From Deuterostichococcus epilithicus (Eukaryota; Chlorophyta; Trebouxiophyceae; Prasiolales; Stichococcaceae), in the NCBI GenBank assembly GCA_033439295.1, contig JAVTLE010000001.1, positions 124,001-188,000 on the forward strand: a stretch of 64,000 nucleotides of DNA. Direction: 5' to 3'. Position 1 is the stretch's first letter; the number at the start of each line of letters is the position of its first letter. Positions 1 through 14,100 of this stretch are shown one piece after another. The notes under the pieces were generated by a model. That model saw only the letters and a list, made by a program, of their open reading frames with translations. It made no database searches and was not told where the DNA came from. The position numbers and the translations under genes are program-made.

Positions 1-130
1 GGCCACTACACCGACCAGGGCGGCTGCCGGCAGTGAGTTGGCAACGCTGGCGGACGTGTTCGATGACTTTCTGGCCAACGCCGGCCACTACTTCGGCCAG
101 GGCGGCCGCCAGCACTAAGTCGGTAACGAT
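1..130. repeat. Imperfect tandem repeat, about 83-bp period
   Basis: Bases 1-47 and about 84-130 are near copies: both begin GGCCACTAC, share CCAGGGCGGC, and end in a related AGTNGGNAACG block. The array starts at the window edge, so its full copy number is unknown. No protein reading of it is recognised; it looks like the end of a GC-rich minisatellite. Confidence 0.6.
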
Positions 131-2109
131 GGCAACGCCGCCCGCGACTTGGCGGCATGGCCAGTCTCCTCAGCCTCGTGCCTCGGTTGCTGCACTGGTA
201 GGCGCACCGAGGCCCCCGATATCTCGCCAGCTGCCTGCATCGCGGCGCAGGCTGCGCCGCCGCCGTTGCATGCTGCAAGGTATGAGCAGCAATGGCGGCG
301 GCGGCGGCGGCGGCGGCCGCTGCGCTTGGCGGGGGGACAGTGGCAAACTCCAGCGGGTGCCGAGAGGTTTTGTTCGTCTACCAGGCATCCCCGAGCTTCC
401 ATCACGTCAAGCTGGTGCCTCTAGAGAACCCTTAGTGGGAAGCGGCAGCAACGAGCGCCGGTCAACCTTGGGGCGCATGGTCTCATCTGCGTGTTCACTT
501 CGGTTCCGTTCTTTCGGTTCGGATCTTTCGGTTCGGTTTCACTCACATTCATATCTGCTTGTTCTGGCCATACCTGCCTTGCAGCGCAGCGGACGGATGC
601 ACCGTCAACTCGCAGCGGCAGTATGAGTGTTCGAGGTGTCAGCAATAGCAGGCCCATTGCCGCAGTCGCGCATTCCTGGCGCAACGGTCGGTGTTACCTG
701 GTGTTGTCATCTGTCGTCTTTTCTATTATTTGAGCCCTGGACCTTATCCTGGACATTGCCTTTGTATTGGGAGCGTTCTGTGCCGGCTGGATGTGCAGGC
801 CGCCCGTAGCCTTTCATCTGTTCACTGTCGCGTTCCTTCTTCTTATGTAAGAGCACCTCAGCAGACACATTCATATTCAAATGCCATGCGTGCATACGTA
901 TGTAGCACTCATGTTGGCAACGGCTTCGTGGATGACGGTAGGAGGCGCTGACCGCTGCAGAATGCGATCGATGCTGGGGCGCCTGAGTGGTGCGGCGGCC
1001 CCCACAAACAGCTCTGTGCATGTTGATGTTGCTCAGCAACACAGAAATCGGCGGTCTGCTTCTGGTTTCTAGTGCAGACCGGCGCACCTGTGCACTAGCA
1101 CCTGAGAAAGCTGTGTGTGAGTATAATGCTTACTTGAAGGATGCAGCGGGTGTCGCAGTAGATGGGACAAACTGCCTTATGTCAGTTGGTCTCCAAACTG
1201 TGGGATGCCGATTAGCGCCTGCAAAAAGCGCTCTTCAACCGCGTTGCCACAGGAGAGTTGTGGCAGCTCCGACGCCCGCATTGCTGAGACTGGGCTGTTT
1301 GCCAAATAGAATTAGACTGCTGCTGCTGACGGCGCTGCGCGGCCCATCATGGACTGATGCACACGCACATACCGATTCCATGCATCTTGTTATCATGGCA
1401 GGGAGCTTTTACATGAACAACTGAATCTGCACCCAGTTTCGAGGCTGTAGCGTGCTAGTTTATCACAATCAGCCCGAACTACCTAGAAGGGCAGCAAGCC
1501 GCAGCGCCTGCAAGACTACTTGAACAAGCAGGACTGCAGCATTAGAACGGCTGGGTGCCATGCTTGCGCCATGGCGGCAGCGGGCGTCGCCTGCTGTGCA
1601 GCCGCTCCCAGCTCGGCTGGACACACCAGCAGACCGGCCAGCTTGCCGCCGCCATGGCGGCAGAGACAGACGTGCCCAGGCAGGCTCGAACATGCAAACA
1701 ATGATTCGAGGCAAATGAAGCGGACACGAAATGACAGGCGGCAGCAGTTGCCGGGGGGAGCCGCGGCAGCCGGGTGGCCATTGGCCAGCCGCTGCCGCTG
1801 CGCTGTCGAGGCTGCGCGGGGCCTGCAGGTTGGAAGCGCAATGTGACCTTCGTCCGGCAGCCAGCCCGGCTGGAGCTGTGCCGCTGCCATGAACAAACAA
1901 CAAACGAGCAATTTCATCTCGAGCTGCTGGACTGCCCTAAGCAATTCCATCCAGGTTTTTCCGGTTTCCCTGGCCCGTAGCGCGCGACGCGTTGCATCGC
2001 TCGCGTCGTTTGAAGCTTATTTCTCATGTTCTGCGGCTTGCTCGCCACAGGGGCGCGCAAGTCTTCGCAGAGGCTGACGACCTGCATCCTCATATACGGG
2101 CGCCGCCGC
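131..2109. other. No recognisable gene; downstream of the kinase gene
   Basis: I see no conserved exon here on either strand. The open frames overlap each other on both strands and read as low-complexity Arg/Ala/Pro sequence, as expected from GC-rich DNA. A GGC run lies near 295-320, and short TTCGGTTC-like repeats lie at about 498-540. Part of the right end is probably the 3' UTR of the minus-strand kinase gene, whose stop codon is at 2110-2112. Confidence 0.5.
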
Positions 2110-5100
2110 TCAGATGGGCTGCCTGGGCATCGCCCATTCGGCGGCGACGTCAACGCCGCTGCTGCTGCTGCCGCCGCCCTCCTCCTGTTGCAGGGTGCCC
2201 ACGCTAGCGCCGGCTGCGCTGCCATGCCCGCCGCCAGTCTCGCCAGCTGCCTCTCTCTGCCGCTGCGGGCTGCCGGCAGCCGCAGCCGGCTCCTCTGGGA
2301 GTGACTCGCCACCGCCGGCCGCCTGGGGCGCCTCTGGCGACGCTGGCATGGCATCTCCTTCCCCGGCATTGCTGCCCGCGGACGGCGGCTGAACAGGCGA
2401 CAGCGTCGGCGCGCTCGCTGCCTGCAGCGCCACCTCTGGCTGCTGCGCCAGCGCCCGCGGCGCCTCGGAGCTGGCCACTCTGCGCTGCGGCGGCGGCAGT
2501 CCTCCCGCCGCCACTGCCGCCGCAGCAGTCAAAGAGCTGCGCTCGGCCCGGAGGATCGAGGCGATGGCCGCCTCCAGGTGAGGGTCCTGCAGCAGCAGCG
2601 TTGGCACCGTTGTGGGGTGCAGAGCAGAGGGAGGCGAGGACCACGGTGTCAGTTAGGGCCCCAGCATCCCGGGGCCGGCGCCGCACTGACTGCCCCAACG
2701 GGCGGGGGAGTCCTGCTCCAATCAAATGCAGAAACCATGCCGCAGGCACAACACGGAAGGCAGAGCACAGCGCGGCAGCAGCCTGCCGCGATCCAGCGAT
2801 CAGGCGCGTGCGCGCCAGAGCACTCGTAAGCATACAAGCAGCGGCGGCGGCGGCAGCGGGGCGGGCTGCGTCGCTGCGGGGTTGCGAGCAGACAGCCGAG
2901 GGCGACAAAGGGCCGACGAACAGGGAGCAGCTGGGTGTCAAACCCGCTCATAGTATGGTACAGTCAGACCCTGCGGATCCCACCTGGCTGCTGCTGGTGC
3001 TGCTGGTGCTGGCCTCGCGCAGGCGCCAGGAACGGGTCGACGTGAAGGGGCTGAGCACGCCGGCCGTGCCGCTGGAAGGCGCCGCCGGCGGCGCCCCTGC
3101 GCAGCATGGGGCTTCAGTGCTTGGAAGTTTTCCCCGAAAGGTGGCACTGACACCGGCACCCCTCGTGCGGCTGTAAGGCAACTTCCCGTGTCCCCAGTTT
3201 GTCACGCATCGCTGCCGCCAGCCACTGCAGCAAACCCCGGGTCTGCTGCACACGCCCTTGATTCGCCATGGGCCCAGCATGCAGCTCCAGGTAGCCTACC
3301 CGGCCCTGAAACATTGCGGAGCACCAACTTACCATTAAAACCCAAGTTTCAGGCGCTCACAACGCCGTTCGTCTCCGTCAAGGCAGTTAAGTCGCGCAGA
3401 CCAATGCAGCTGCCCACCGCAACCCAGCCATGCTTGCGGCCTGGGCCGATGCGGCACTGCACCTGCCGGCTGGTCCATGGAGGCAGAACCACGGCCGATC
3501 AAGGTATGTGGGGGACGGCCGTTGCCGCTCCTGCCGCCGTCCAGTGACGAGCGGGCCGAATCGGCGGCTCTCGCCATGTCGAAGCTCTGGCGACGGCTCG
3601 GCACGCAGCCGCTGTCAGCCGCCTCGCCTGCTAGATCAGCGCGCCGTGTCGTCAGGCGGTGCACATGCTGCGGTCGTGTAAGGCGCACGTGGACCCTGCT
3701 GCTAGCCTGCAAAACTGACGATTTGGCTTGGCGGAGCTTACATTGGCTCTGGACAGGGGTCTAAAGCAGGCGGCCTCTGCGCCGTTCTTGTTATATTTGC
3801 CAGGCCCTGCGCCAACGGCAGCCGGCTGTTTGTGCCCTAGCAGCGCCGTGCTGGCCTGAGAGCTTCAGCAGCGTGCGGTGGGACATCCACGTCAGATGTC
3901 CGCCTCCAGCAGGGGGCATGTGCCTTGAACAGGAGCCTGAAGCTCCATCGAGTGCACAGCCCGCAGTCCGCAGCTGGCGCGGCGGCTGCATACCCTAAAA
4001 TTCAGACAGCAGCGGCCTGTGCCACAGGAGGACCACAAAATTTTAGTTTTCTTCCACCGCCACCACCATCACCAGCAAGGCGTCTGCATTGCGCGCACCC
4101 TCGGGGATGGAGCGGCTGCTGTGGTCGAGGCTCTGGCTGCGTCGACGCCCACTGCCGCCCCTGTGCCGGTCGCCCGAGCGCATCTCCAGGCTGTACCTCA
4201 GTGGGCCACCCTGCAGCACAGCCGCCATGGAAGTCCATCCCGACGCGCATGCCGGCATGGGATCGAAGGCGGCTCTGTGACAAGGGCTGCTCGCACAGGG
4301 AGCCTTCTACAGTCCGAGCCGGTGCAGATCAGCACACGCGACCTGGCAGCTGCTGCAGTCAAGCTGCGGCGTTCCACCAAGTGGGGCGCATGCCCGGTAG
4401 GGCATTCACAGGCAGGTATGAAGTCGAGCGCATGCGCTCAGCGGAGCTGGTCCCGCACTGTTGGGCAGCAAGCTTGCGTTTCAAGCTTGGCTGACGGACC
4501 CCCATCAGCATGCGCCGAGGGCTGCCTGCTGGATGCGCAGCATCCATCCGCCGCCCTGCGCCAGTTTCCCCTTCCCGCTGTCAGCCGCCAGCCCTGACAC
4601 CCCAACAGCGCCGCACCTCCTCGATGGACTGCTTGACCAGCCGCAAAAAGCGTGTCCCATCGTCCTCGCCGCCGCGGCCGTCGCCGTCGCCACCAGGCGT
4701 CCCGGCAGCGGAACTGGGGTCGCCGCCGCCGCCGCCGCCGCCTCGGGCATCAGCCCCGGGGCCCCAAGCCTCGGGCTCGCTCTCGGCGTACGACAGCGTC
4801 GCGGTGCTGTCGCTGGGCGCCTGGGTGCTGTCGCCGGATGCCCCGTGGCCTGCTGACGTCTGCAAGCACCAAGCACAAGCCCGTGCGTTGCGACAGCTCC
4901 AGTGGCCAGCGATACTTGCTGCCCGGCTGCCGTTGGCAGGACAAGCTCATAGGCAGCAGAACAGCACAGCTTTGCTTGGCAGGGCGCCACGTATGCAGTC
5001 GGAAGACGAAGGCCGGAGCATATGGCAGGCGGTCGACGGATGCGGTGGCATGTCTGTGACTGACAGCGACTCCGCAGTTGGCCCGCACCCGTGTCCTGTC

Positions 5101-8100
5101 GCTGCTGTGCCGCAGCAGCCGCGCCGGCGCATTGAACAACCGCGCGGCAGCCGCCGCCGCCGTTGCCGCTGGCTTTGACGCCTGCACATGGCGACCGATG
5201 GGACGGTCAGGCGCACGCACCAGAGTATCCTTGGCTGAGTGGTCTAAGCAGCGCCTGTGTGTCGACACAAACATGAGCTTCCTCTGGCTGCTGCAGCCTT
5301 TCGACGCGAACATGAGCTTCCTCTGGCTGCTGCAGCCTGCCAAATCAGTTTCGAGCGCTAGTGCCCTAAACCCTAAACCCTAGAATCCTCAATGCGAGCA
5401 TGGGCCGCATGGAGGTTCTGCCACATCACACTCGCGCCTGGGATGAGCCACCTCGAGCAACCCAGCGAACGGTAAATTCCAGCGGCTGGCCAGCACAGTC
5501 CCCAGCGCGCAGAGCGACAGGCACCACGGTCACCCAGGAGAACGACAAACAGATCCCACGACACAGCAGCAAGCTCGCACACTTAACTGCCAGTGGATGA
5601 CAGCCAGACGGCAGTGCCGCAGTGCTGCCGGCAAATGGACGCCAGGACGGGCTTCAGAAGGGACATCCGAGGGGAAGCGAAACCCACCCGCCTGGGGGAG
5701 TTTCGGACGCTAACTCGCCCCAGGGGGCGCTGCCACAAGGCACGCACAGGCCGCCGCTGCGGCCACTGTCTGACTGCCACACCAGGGGCACAGAGGTGGG
5801 TGTCGCACTGAACACTGCAACCGCACCTGCGCTGCCACGGCCCTGTCGGCGACCCGGTCCAGGTCCAGGCTGGTGTTAGGCTCGCTTGTGGACCGCATGC
5901 GCGCGAGCGGCGGCGGCTCGGTGATGCGCACATGGCGGCCGATGGAGTCCCGGGACCGACCGTGGTGGGCGTCGTCCGCCGACAGGCTGCGGCCCCCCTC
6001 CCGCCGCGCCAGCGATGGCCTTGGGGGACAGACGGGTTTAGGGTTTAGGGTTTAGCAGCTCAGGCGGCAGCGGCGAAGGTCAGGTGCGATGAAGGTTGAG
6101 GGTTTGAATTCAAGCGGCTCAGGCGGCGGCGGCGCGCCGATCGAGTGCAACGATCAGGAGAGGGCGCCGGAGGGGCGGTAGCCGAGGCATGCGGCGGGGT
6201 CGCCGGCTGCTGGGACCTGTGCGGGGGCTGCGGTCTGGGCAAAGTCGTGGCCGGTCCGATCGGCTGCCGCTGCAGCGGGGAGGTGGGAGAGTGCTGGCAG
6301 GCGGACGGTCGCCAGAGGCACACCTGAGCGACGAGCGCAGCTTCAAGGGCGGCGGCATCGACAGGAGTCGGCGCGGGCCGACAGCGCCGGTCTCTTCGTC
6401 CTGCGGTGCCTCAGGCCCGGCGGCGGCGCAGGCGGCCACAGGCTGCGGAGCCGCCGCTGCCGCTGCCGCCGCNGCCGCNGCCGCTGCGTCTGCGGCCGGC
6501 GCGCCCGCCGCCGGCGGGCGCTGCTGCGGTGTCTCCCTTTGCGCCGGCTGGGACGCCTTGGGCTGGTCCCTGGCCGCGGCTGGTCGTCGCGCGGCGGCAG
6601 CACGCGCCGCTCGCTCCTCCTCCAGCATGGAGCTGATGTCCAGCCGCAGCTCGTCGAACGTGGGCCTGCATGCTCACGCAAGCCTCGTCGCCATCGGGGC
6701 GCCCATATAAGCGGCCCTTGTCAGTATGTGCAGACCGGAATTTAAGCTCTGAGCCTGTGCATGCAGGGCAAAGAAGCGAGTCCGTCACTGGGCCGCCTGC
6801 AACTGTAATGTGCGCGCGGTAGTGCCCAGCGAGGGAGGCAACTTGCAGCAGGGTGCCTCTGGAGGCCTGTACAGCACTGCGCCGGCACCTACCTGTCCTC
6901 AGGCCGCTGTGCCCAGCAGGTCTCCACGAGCTTGCGGTAGCGCTCGGAGCAGGCCGCCGGAATGTCTGGCCGCAGCCCACCGTCGACCACGTGGAAGAGC
7001 ACCTGCGGCGGCCGCCGCGAGCCCCGTCAGCATCCCACGAAGGCAGGTGCCAGGAGCAGGGGCCGGGGGCGGGCTCGGCAGGGTTGAGGGTTTGGCTTTT
7101 CGCCGCTGGGTCCAGGTTGTGCTGGTCGGAAGCAGCAGCTGCAGAGCCCAAGGGTGGTGGTATATAGTGGTACATCAAGTGGAACATGGAGTGGTGCAAG
7201 ATACTGGCAGCAACGGGTGTACAGAAGGGCACCTGCATTGGGGCCATGCCCGCGTGTGGCGCCTGGCCAGTGAGCAGCTGCCAGGCGATGACGCCAAAGC
7301 TGAACACCTGCATTGCAGTGGGAAGACTGTAGGCTGGCGCCAGGCATTGGGAGGCACAAGCCACAAGCTTGGGCTTCCGGCCGAGTTTCTGCAATGAGAA
7401 ATTTGTGCGATGCATGTAGACGCAATAGGGAGCACGTGCACGGTTGGCTGAATGAGCACGTTGGCGCTGGATTGCCAAATGCAGTTTGCAGCGTGGCAGA
7501 AGCACTCACATCGGCCTTGCGTGACATGCGGCCCTCAGAGAGCAGCTCCGGCGGCATGTAGGGTATGGTGCTGCAGCCAGCGAGGGTCCAGGAGTGAGAT
7601 GCTGTCATCCCATCATCGTCCAGCCCTGAACCCTTTCCCCTAAGCCCCTAACCAGAGACCGACACTGCAAGCTGGCAACCTCTCGCAACAAATTGCATGT
7701 TGCGGCGCTGCTGTCGACTGCGATGCTGTTGACAACTGCGGAGCCGCAGGAGGCGAGGCTGAACCTAACACAGAGTTTGCGGGCCTGGGTCTGTACCTAC
7801 ACCAGCGCACCAGGCGCCTTTCCCCATCATGGCAGGTAAGGTTTGGACAGCTGCTCGTCGTCTCCTCAGCCACACACCCGAAGGATTTGGTCTCAGCCAC
7901 CCTAGCCACCTACCCGAAGGACTTGGTCGAGACGTGGCTCTTGTTGAGGTCCAGCATGCGTGCCAGGCCGAAGTCCGTCAACCTGCGCAGAAGCAAAAAC
8001 CGAACCTTCCAGGCCCGGCCCTGCTGCGCGTGTACCCAGCAGCACCACCCTGCCGGCCTTTTGAGCAGCAGGCAGTGGCAGGATGACACTTATCCGGACA

Positions 8101-11100
8101 CCAGCCCGCAGCACGCACTTGACGACGAAGCCGCGGGAGTCGGTGACGGTGGACTTGAGCAGCGCGTTGGCCGGCTTCAGGTCGCCGTGCACCAGACCCA
8201 GCGAGTGCAGGTACTGCATGCCGCTCACGATGTCCAGCAGCGTGCGGTAGACGCTCAGCTGCACCAGCGGGGGGCGGTGGCAGTCAGGGTGAGCGACGCA
8301 CTTCAACAGAAGTCAATAGAAACTCGCATGGTTGGGTCGGTGCAGAGACAGTGCAGAGACATCAGCCTGCAAGCGGGTTGCCATGTGCAGGGGAACTGGT
8401 GCAGGAAGCCGCGGTGGCTCGGAACCCGCGTCTGCTGGCCGGCATCATGGCATGCGCTGTGGTCTTGGAAGCCGCACCATGTCGAGCTGGCTCTTGTCAG
8501 AGCGCCGCTGGAAGCGCTTGCCCTGGATCGCCTCCTCCAGGCTGCCGCGGTCAGCGTACTCCATTAGCATCCACGTCTCAGTGGTGCCCTGCGAGCGCCA
8601 AAGCAGCCAGGTGAAAGGCTTGTCTGAAACTCATGGTTGCAGCGGTACCAGCGCCAGGGACAGCCGCCATATGGTCTCGAGGCCCTCGGCGGCGGGCGGG
8701 TCCTTGGGGGCAGCACTGGGGACAGGCGTGACGAACCGGAATGGGCATGCAGCGTACAGTGTCAGTGCCCCTGGAAATCAGTGTACCGAGGGTGTGGGCA
8801 CCCCTGTGAGCGCCCCTGGAAAATTCCTTGAACATGTCCATGGTGATCACAAGAAGTGTTGTCCTTGCAAACGGCACAAGGCGCCGTGCGCCATGCAGGC
8901 GCCATGCAACCTTGCTTTGCGTGGCAACTGAACGGCAGCACACGTGTGGCGCCGGGGCTCCGGCACACGGGCGGGCACGGTTCAATGAGCTCAGCAGCTG
9001 CCGACCGCAGGCAGGCAGGCCATCTATGCACCCCTCTGGTCCACTGAGCATGCAGCAAAGGGGTATGCGTGCAGGGGACAGGCCCGGAGGCGGCAAAGGG
9101 CATAACCGACCTGGTCGCTGCTGGAGGTGGTGCCGCCGCCCCTGCTGCTGCTGAGGGTGCTGGTGCCTGCTGTGCTGATGGGCAGGCTGTCGAACATGCT
9201 GCCGCCGCCACTGTGTTGCCGCGCCTGGCGCAGCATGGCGGCAGCAACTCAGGGTGCGGCAGGCCCTCGGGTCTTGCTGAAAGCAGAATGCAGCGAGGGT
9301 GCACCATTGCCACCCTAGCTACGCTTGATCCGGATTTAAAAAGCAGCAAGCCAGACGGGATGACAGACAAACACTAGAACACACGCTGGCGGTATGCCAC
9401 GTGAGCTCAGGGCAGCATGTGCTGACCGCGCTCCTGCTACTTGGGTCCAGGGCTGGGCACAAGTTTGCGGCTCTGTGCGCGCACCGACATCGGCTGCTCG
9501 TTCTGTGCCTTTGCAGGCGAGCCGCTGGTGGCTTTCGGCCCCGGCTCCCCCTCGTCCAGGACCTGTAGGCATCGGCAGCCCCCCTTCAGGCCACCTTGCT
9601 TTTTGCGCGTCAGACAAACTCCTCACTTGCATTGCAGACGTTTCACGACAACAAACGACAACTGATGTCACCAGTGTGTCAGGGGAGCCACCTCTGCAGA
9701 GACAAAGTGATGCTACTACTGTCAACTAGCCTGGCAAGATCGTTAGTCCTCAGACAGCCGAGCACTTGACGGCCTTACTTCCATCAAGTCCACGCCTGGA
9801 AAGGCCAGCAGGCTGCCGTGCAACTGCACCAAGACGAAAAGCGGCACCCACTGTTCACCTCAATGTTGGGAGTGCCCCAGCCGGGGCTGCCGCGAGCGCC
9901 GCCTGGGGTGCGCCCAGAGCCCGGCGACGTTGCCTGGCGCTCAACCGCGGTGGTGCCGTCGACGCCGCCGTCCGTGCATGTCTCCCACGAGCGGCGAGCC
10001 TCATCGCGGCTACCTGGCGGCAAGCCTGCGGGTAGCAGGCGAGATGGCGACACGTTGCAGCAGCTCAATGCATTGGGCGCGAGTGCGATGCACACTTGCC
10101 CTAGCGCTGGAACCCCGCTCTTTGCACAACGCTGAGGGTGTTGGCAAGGCTGCTGCAGGTCAAACTTTGACAGTGCCGTGCAGCATTGTCCACAAAAGAT
10201 GAACAGGGCTGAAGAGAAGGTGTCAAGGAGTAGATGAGCTCACTTGCTAAGGCCGCGTCACGAGTTGGCGAGTTGGGCAGCACCAGCGAGGCAGTGCGCT
10301 CTGGACCGCTGGAACTGGAGGAGGTCAGCGGGAAGCCCTCCGCATCTGTGGACCCCGGCCGCCGGCTAATTTGCACAGTGGCGATTTTGTATGTCGGCTG
10401 CGCAGCTCACCCACATCAGAGTCACAAACGTGTTTACAGGGTTTCAAGAAAGCTCCTGATGAAACCTCCCTGCTGGGCCATGCGGAGGTTCATGATGAGT
10501 CTAGTGCAGGAGTCCACAGGAGAATTGGACGCTTGCCGCTTCCGCTATGTCATGTGCGTGCTGCACCGGAGACATGCAGCAGCACTGCCGAGCTGTCAAG
10601 TGTGCCTGGCTTGCGATGGGGAGGGAGGCGAGCAGCAAGGCGGCGGCAAGGCAGGGCGGCTTGGGCGGGCCGCGCACTATGATATTGGGATGCGAGACGG
10701 AAGCCGCCAGCAGCGACTCGCGGGCGCCCTCGATGACGTTTGCCTTGCCCTCGCTCTTGCTGTGCTCCACCACCTTGATGGCCACCAGCGCGCCCTTCCA
10801 GCGGCCTGTGCGCAGGGTTTAGGGTTCAGGGTTTGGGCCACCAGCCTGCTTTGAGATGGTCGCCGCCACATCAGCTGCTGCCGTGCTCCGCCGCCTTGGT
10901 GGCCACCAGCGGGCGGGCGGCGGAAGCTGAGACGAAGCATCACCTGTGCGCACTGACTACGTGCGCCACCGCTCGACAGCCACCATCGGTGGCCGGCCCA
11001 CTGGTCTGGACACCGAGAATGAAACGGAGGGAGGCTGTCGGCGCCCACAGCCGTGTGGCCGCAATGTGACTTGCTTCACCACATTCAAGCAGCCTTCGGG

Positions 11101-14100
11101 CGGCAGCAGCGGCAGCAACTCTGGCGACAACTGTTTCGGGAAAAGCAAGCCAGGAAATCACCTTTGAAGACTTTGCCGTAGCTGCCGCGGCCCTGCGAGC
11201 AGGAGACAGCCTGTCGGGCAGGCTGCAGCAGCACGATGTGCAGACAGCAGGCTGGCATGACCGGCATGCACGGGGTGCGGCGGGCGCGAGCCGTGGCCGC
11301 TGCCCTGCACAGCATGTCCGCACAGGCATGCCCCACAGCATGGGCAGGCAGGGCACGCCGCCGGCGGGTTGCGCGGTGCTGCGAGGCACATGCGCAGCGC
11401 AGGCAGGTGACCGTCGGCAGGGGCGCCACCCCAGCGGCCAGCAGCACGTGCAGCAGTGCTGGCGCCAGCGCCAGACCTGACGGGTTTTAGGGTTCAGGGT
11501 TTACCACACCACACCCACCATGATGGGCCCTATTTCGATGCCCTCCAGGCCGCCCTCCAGCCGCATCCGTAGCAGGTAGCCGTGGTGGTCGCCCAGCAGG
11601 TCGGAGGCGCTGGCGGAGCCGCTGGCGCCGCCGCCGCGCAGCGACATCGTCGAGCCAGAGCGCAGGCTGTCGGCGCCCGCTCCTCTCGGCTGCGGCAGCA
11701 GACACGCCCTGCGGTCTGGACGCTGCCGGGTGGAGCATTGAGCCAGCTTTGCGCGGTGCGAGACAGGGCCGCATGAGATAGCCAGAGCATCGCCTGTCTG
11801 GCGCTTTCCTATTTCTGCGCAGAAGCCCTAGGGGCTTGCACCATACAGCCACAGCACCCTCCATGTGGCGCTGTCCTGGTGCACACTTGAAGCTGCGCCA
11901 CTCTGCCCATGAGCCACCCCTACACAGCAGCGAGGGCCAGAGGCCCGCGTCCTCCAGCCGGCCGGCTCACCGTGGTGGGAGGCGGCGAGACATCGGAGCT
12001 GTCGTTGGAGGCCTCTCGGTTGGCCTCCGGCTGGTCGCCGGACGGACCGCCAGACCGCAGACGGTGGCCGGGCCGCCGGTCAGCCTGCCACAACAGGGTT
12101 TAGGGTTAAAAGTATCAGCGCAGCGAGACGTGTCGCGTGAGCGGGGCTGGAAGCGAGGCATCTGGCAGGTCAGGCGGCGGCACGCGCAGGTCACCACTCA
12201 CACCACCGTGCGCCAGCACGAGAGGCACAGGAATGGGGCGCGGCAGTCAGTGCAGCCGGGCTGGCGTCCGCCAGCAGCCTGCGTGACACGAGCCCTGCAC
12301 CGAGGCATGCCTTGACACTCCGCCCCACCTCCAACGCCGCATTGATGGCTGCATCTGTTGCAGTGTCTGCAGACCGTTCACGGTCATTCTGCTGCTCTGC
12401 CTCGAGCCGCAGCCGCCGCTGCCGCGCCGACCACCATGCCGCCGTCAGCACCTGGGGCAGCGGGTAAGGGGATGTTTCCAGGCGCTGTTCTGATGAACGG
12501 TGAAGTTGATACAAACCTGTTTGCGATGTGCAATGCAGAAAAAGGCCATGCTCGGGGTGGTGCCTCCGGCTCGGCTGTGCTGTCATGCTGCAGTCAAGTC
12601 CCCGGAGGCTTCAGCGCGTGCACAGCTCGGAAAGGCAGCTCGACGTGCATGTGCCCGCGGCTTTGCGCAGGGTCAGAGGGCTTGGCGGTCGCTTCGGCAG
12701 TTCCTGCAGCGGAACAGCGCACCAACACAAGGGCCAGCAGCCCAGCCTGGGGTGCCAGCGTCAGCGCAGTCCACACACGTGAGCGTGCGTCTGAAAAGCT
12801 GCTGCCGCCGCCGCTATGGCCGGAAGCGCCTGCACAGCATGCAGCATGGGTTGGTTTGGTTTGGCATCGCGCCCAACATCACCTCTGGCATTCGTTGTCA
12901 CAGCACATGGCCATAACCACGTGGCAGCGCTGCTGCGGCCCCCCTTCACATCCCTTGGGAGCCCGGGGCTGGCGTTGTACCTGACGCCCCCAGTGTTCGA
13001 AAGGCTGTACCGACCTCTGCAGCATCACGCACGCGACACATAGCTGTGCGATCTGTTGCGCTGCACCCACCGTGCTCTGGCAAATGCTCCTGGCACACGA
13101 GCGTGCTGTTAGCCACCACCAGCGTGATGTGCCTGCAGCAGAGGCAGACCAGTGTTGACCCCACAAGATGCACAGGTGGCAACAGCTCCACGGATGGCAA
13201 GCCACCGCGGGCGAAGACTGCTACCAGATTGTGCTCCAAAGGCACAACAGACTGCATAGATTGCAGTGTTCGGCTGATGCCCTGCAGCAGCCCAACTTTG
13301 CTTGCACATGCATGGCACCGACAGGCGCCTGCCGAGCGCCGCACCCGAGCGTCGTGCCGTAGGCGCCGACAGGCAGCCGCAGCGCCGCGCGGCCGCTCAC
13401 GACCAGCTCGCCCGGGCTGCTTCCCGCTGCCGCCTCCGCCCCCGGCGCCCTATCCAGGTGCGCCGCAATGCCGGCGACGTAGGAGGGGCAGTCCCCGGCC
13501 GCCGGCGGCAGCGGGAATGCCACACACGTGTTGATAACCTGGAACTGCGCGGCAGACATGTGGCAGTTTGAGCGCAAGGGCATGCGGCAGGTCTTGCAGC
13601 TTATAGGTCCATCATCCAGCTTTCGTCTGCGCGGACTCTGCCGCCGACGGCTTCAGCGGCATGCAGGGCTGCAGGCGCCTCTGCATAAGCTGCCCCCTCA
13701 AGTAAGGCTGTCAGCAGCAAGCGGAGGCCAGCCTGAGTGCCAGCCAGGGGGTTGAAAGAGGGGGAGGGGGGCGGGGGGAGGGGTGGTCTTACCGAAGAAT
13801 CTGGGTCTCCGCGCATCGAGGGCCACATCGCTGCGCTGGCAGCATGCAGCGGCAACCCAGTGCGTGCGTCCGGCACCGCCAGGCCCTGCGCGGAGCGCAT
13901 GCACCCAGCGGTCAGTATTTTGGCCACCCTGGGTCCTACTGCGGCGCTGAAGGACAGGCGGATTGTGAGGCCGGCCAGGCATAGGCGAGGCCAGCCAGTC
14001 GAGGTTGTCAGCAGGCGCCCGGCGCCGTGCCGCACCGGCTCGGCAGCACGGGCTCAGAAAGCTGGAAGGTGGAAGCTGCACAGCAAGCTGCCGCCTGCCC

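Noticed and set aside
2204-2941. 245-codon minus-strand frame
   Set aside because: Overlaps the last kinase exon in a different frame; Arg/Ala-rich with no support.
5364-5383. True chromosome end
   Set aside because: Telomere-like copies are too few (two to three), scattered, and lie within introns; they are interstitial.
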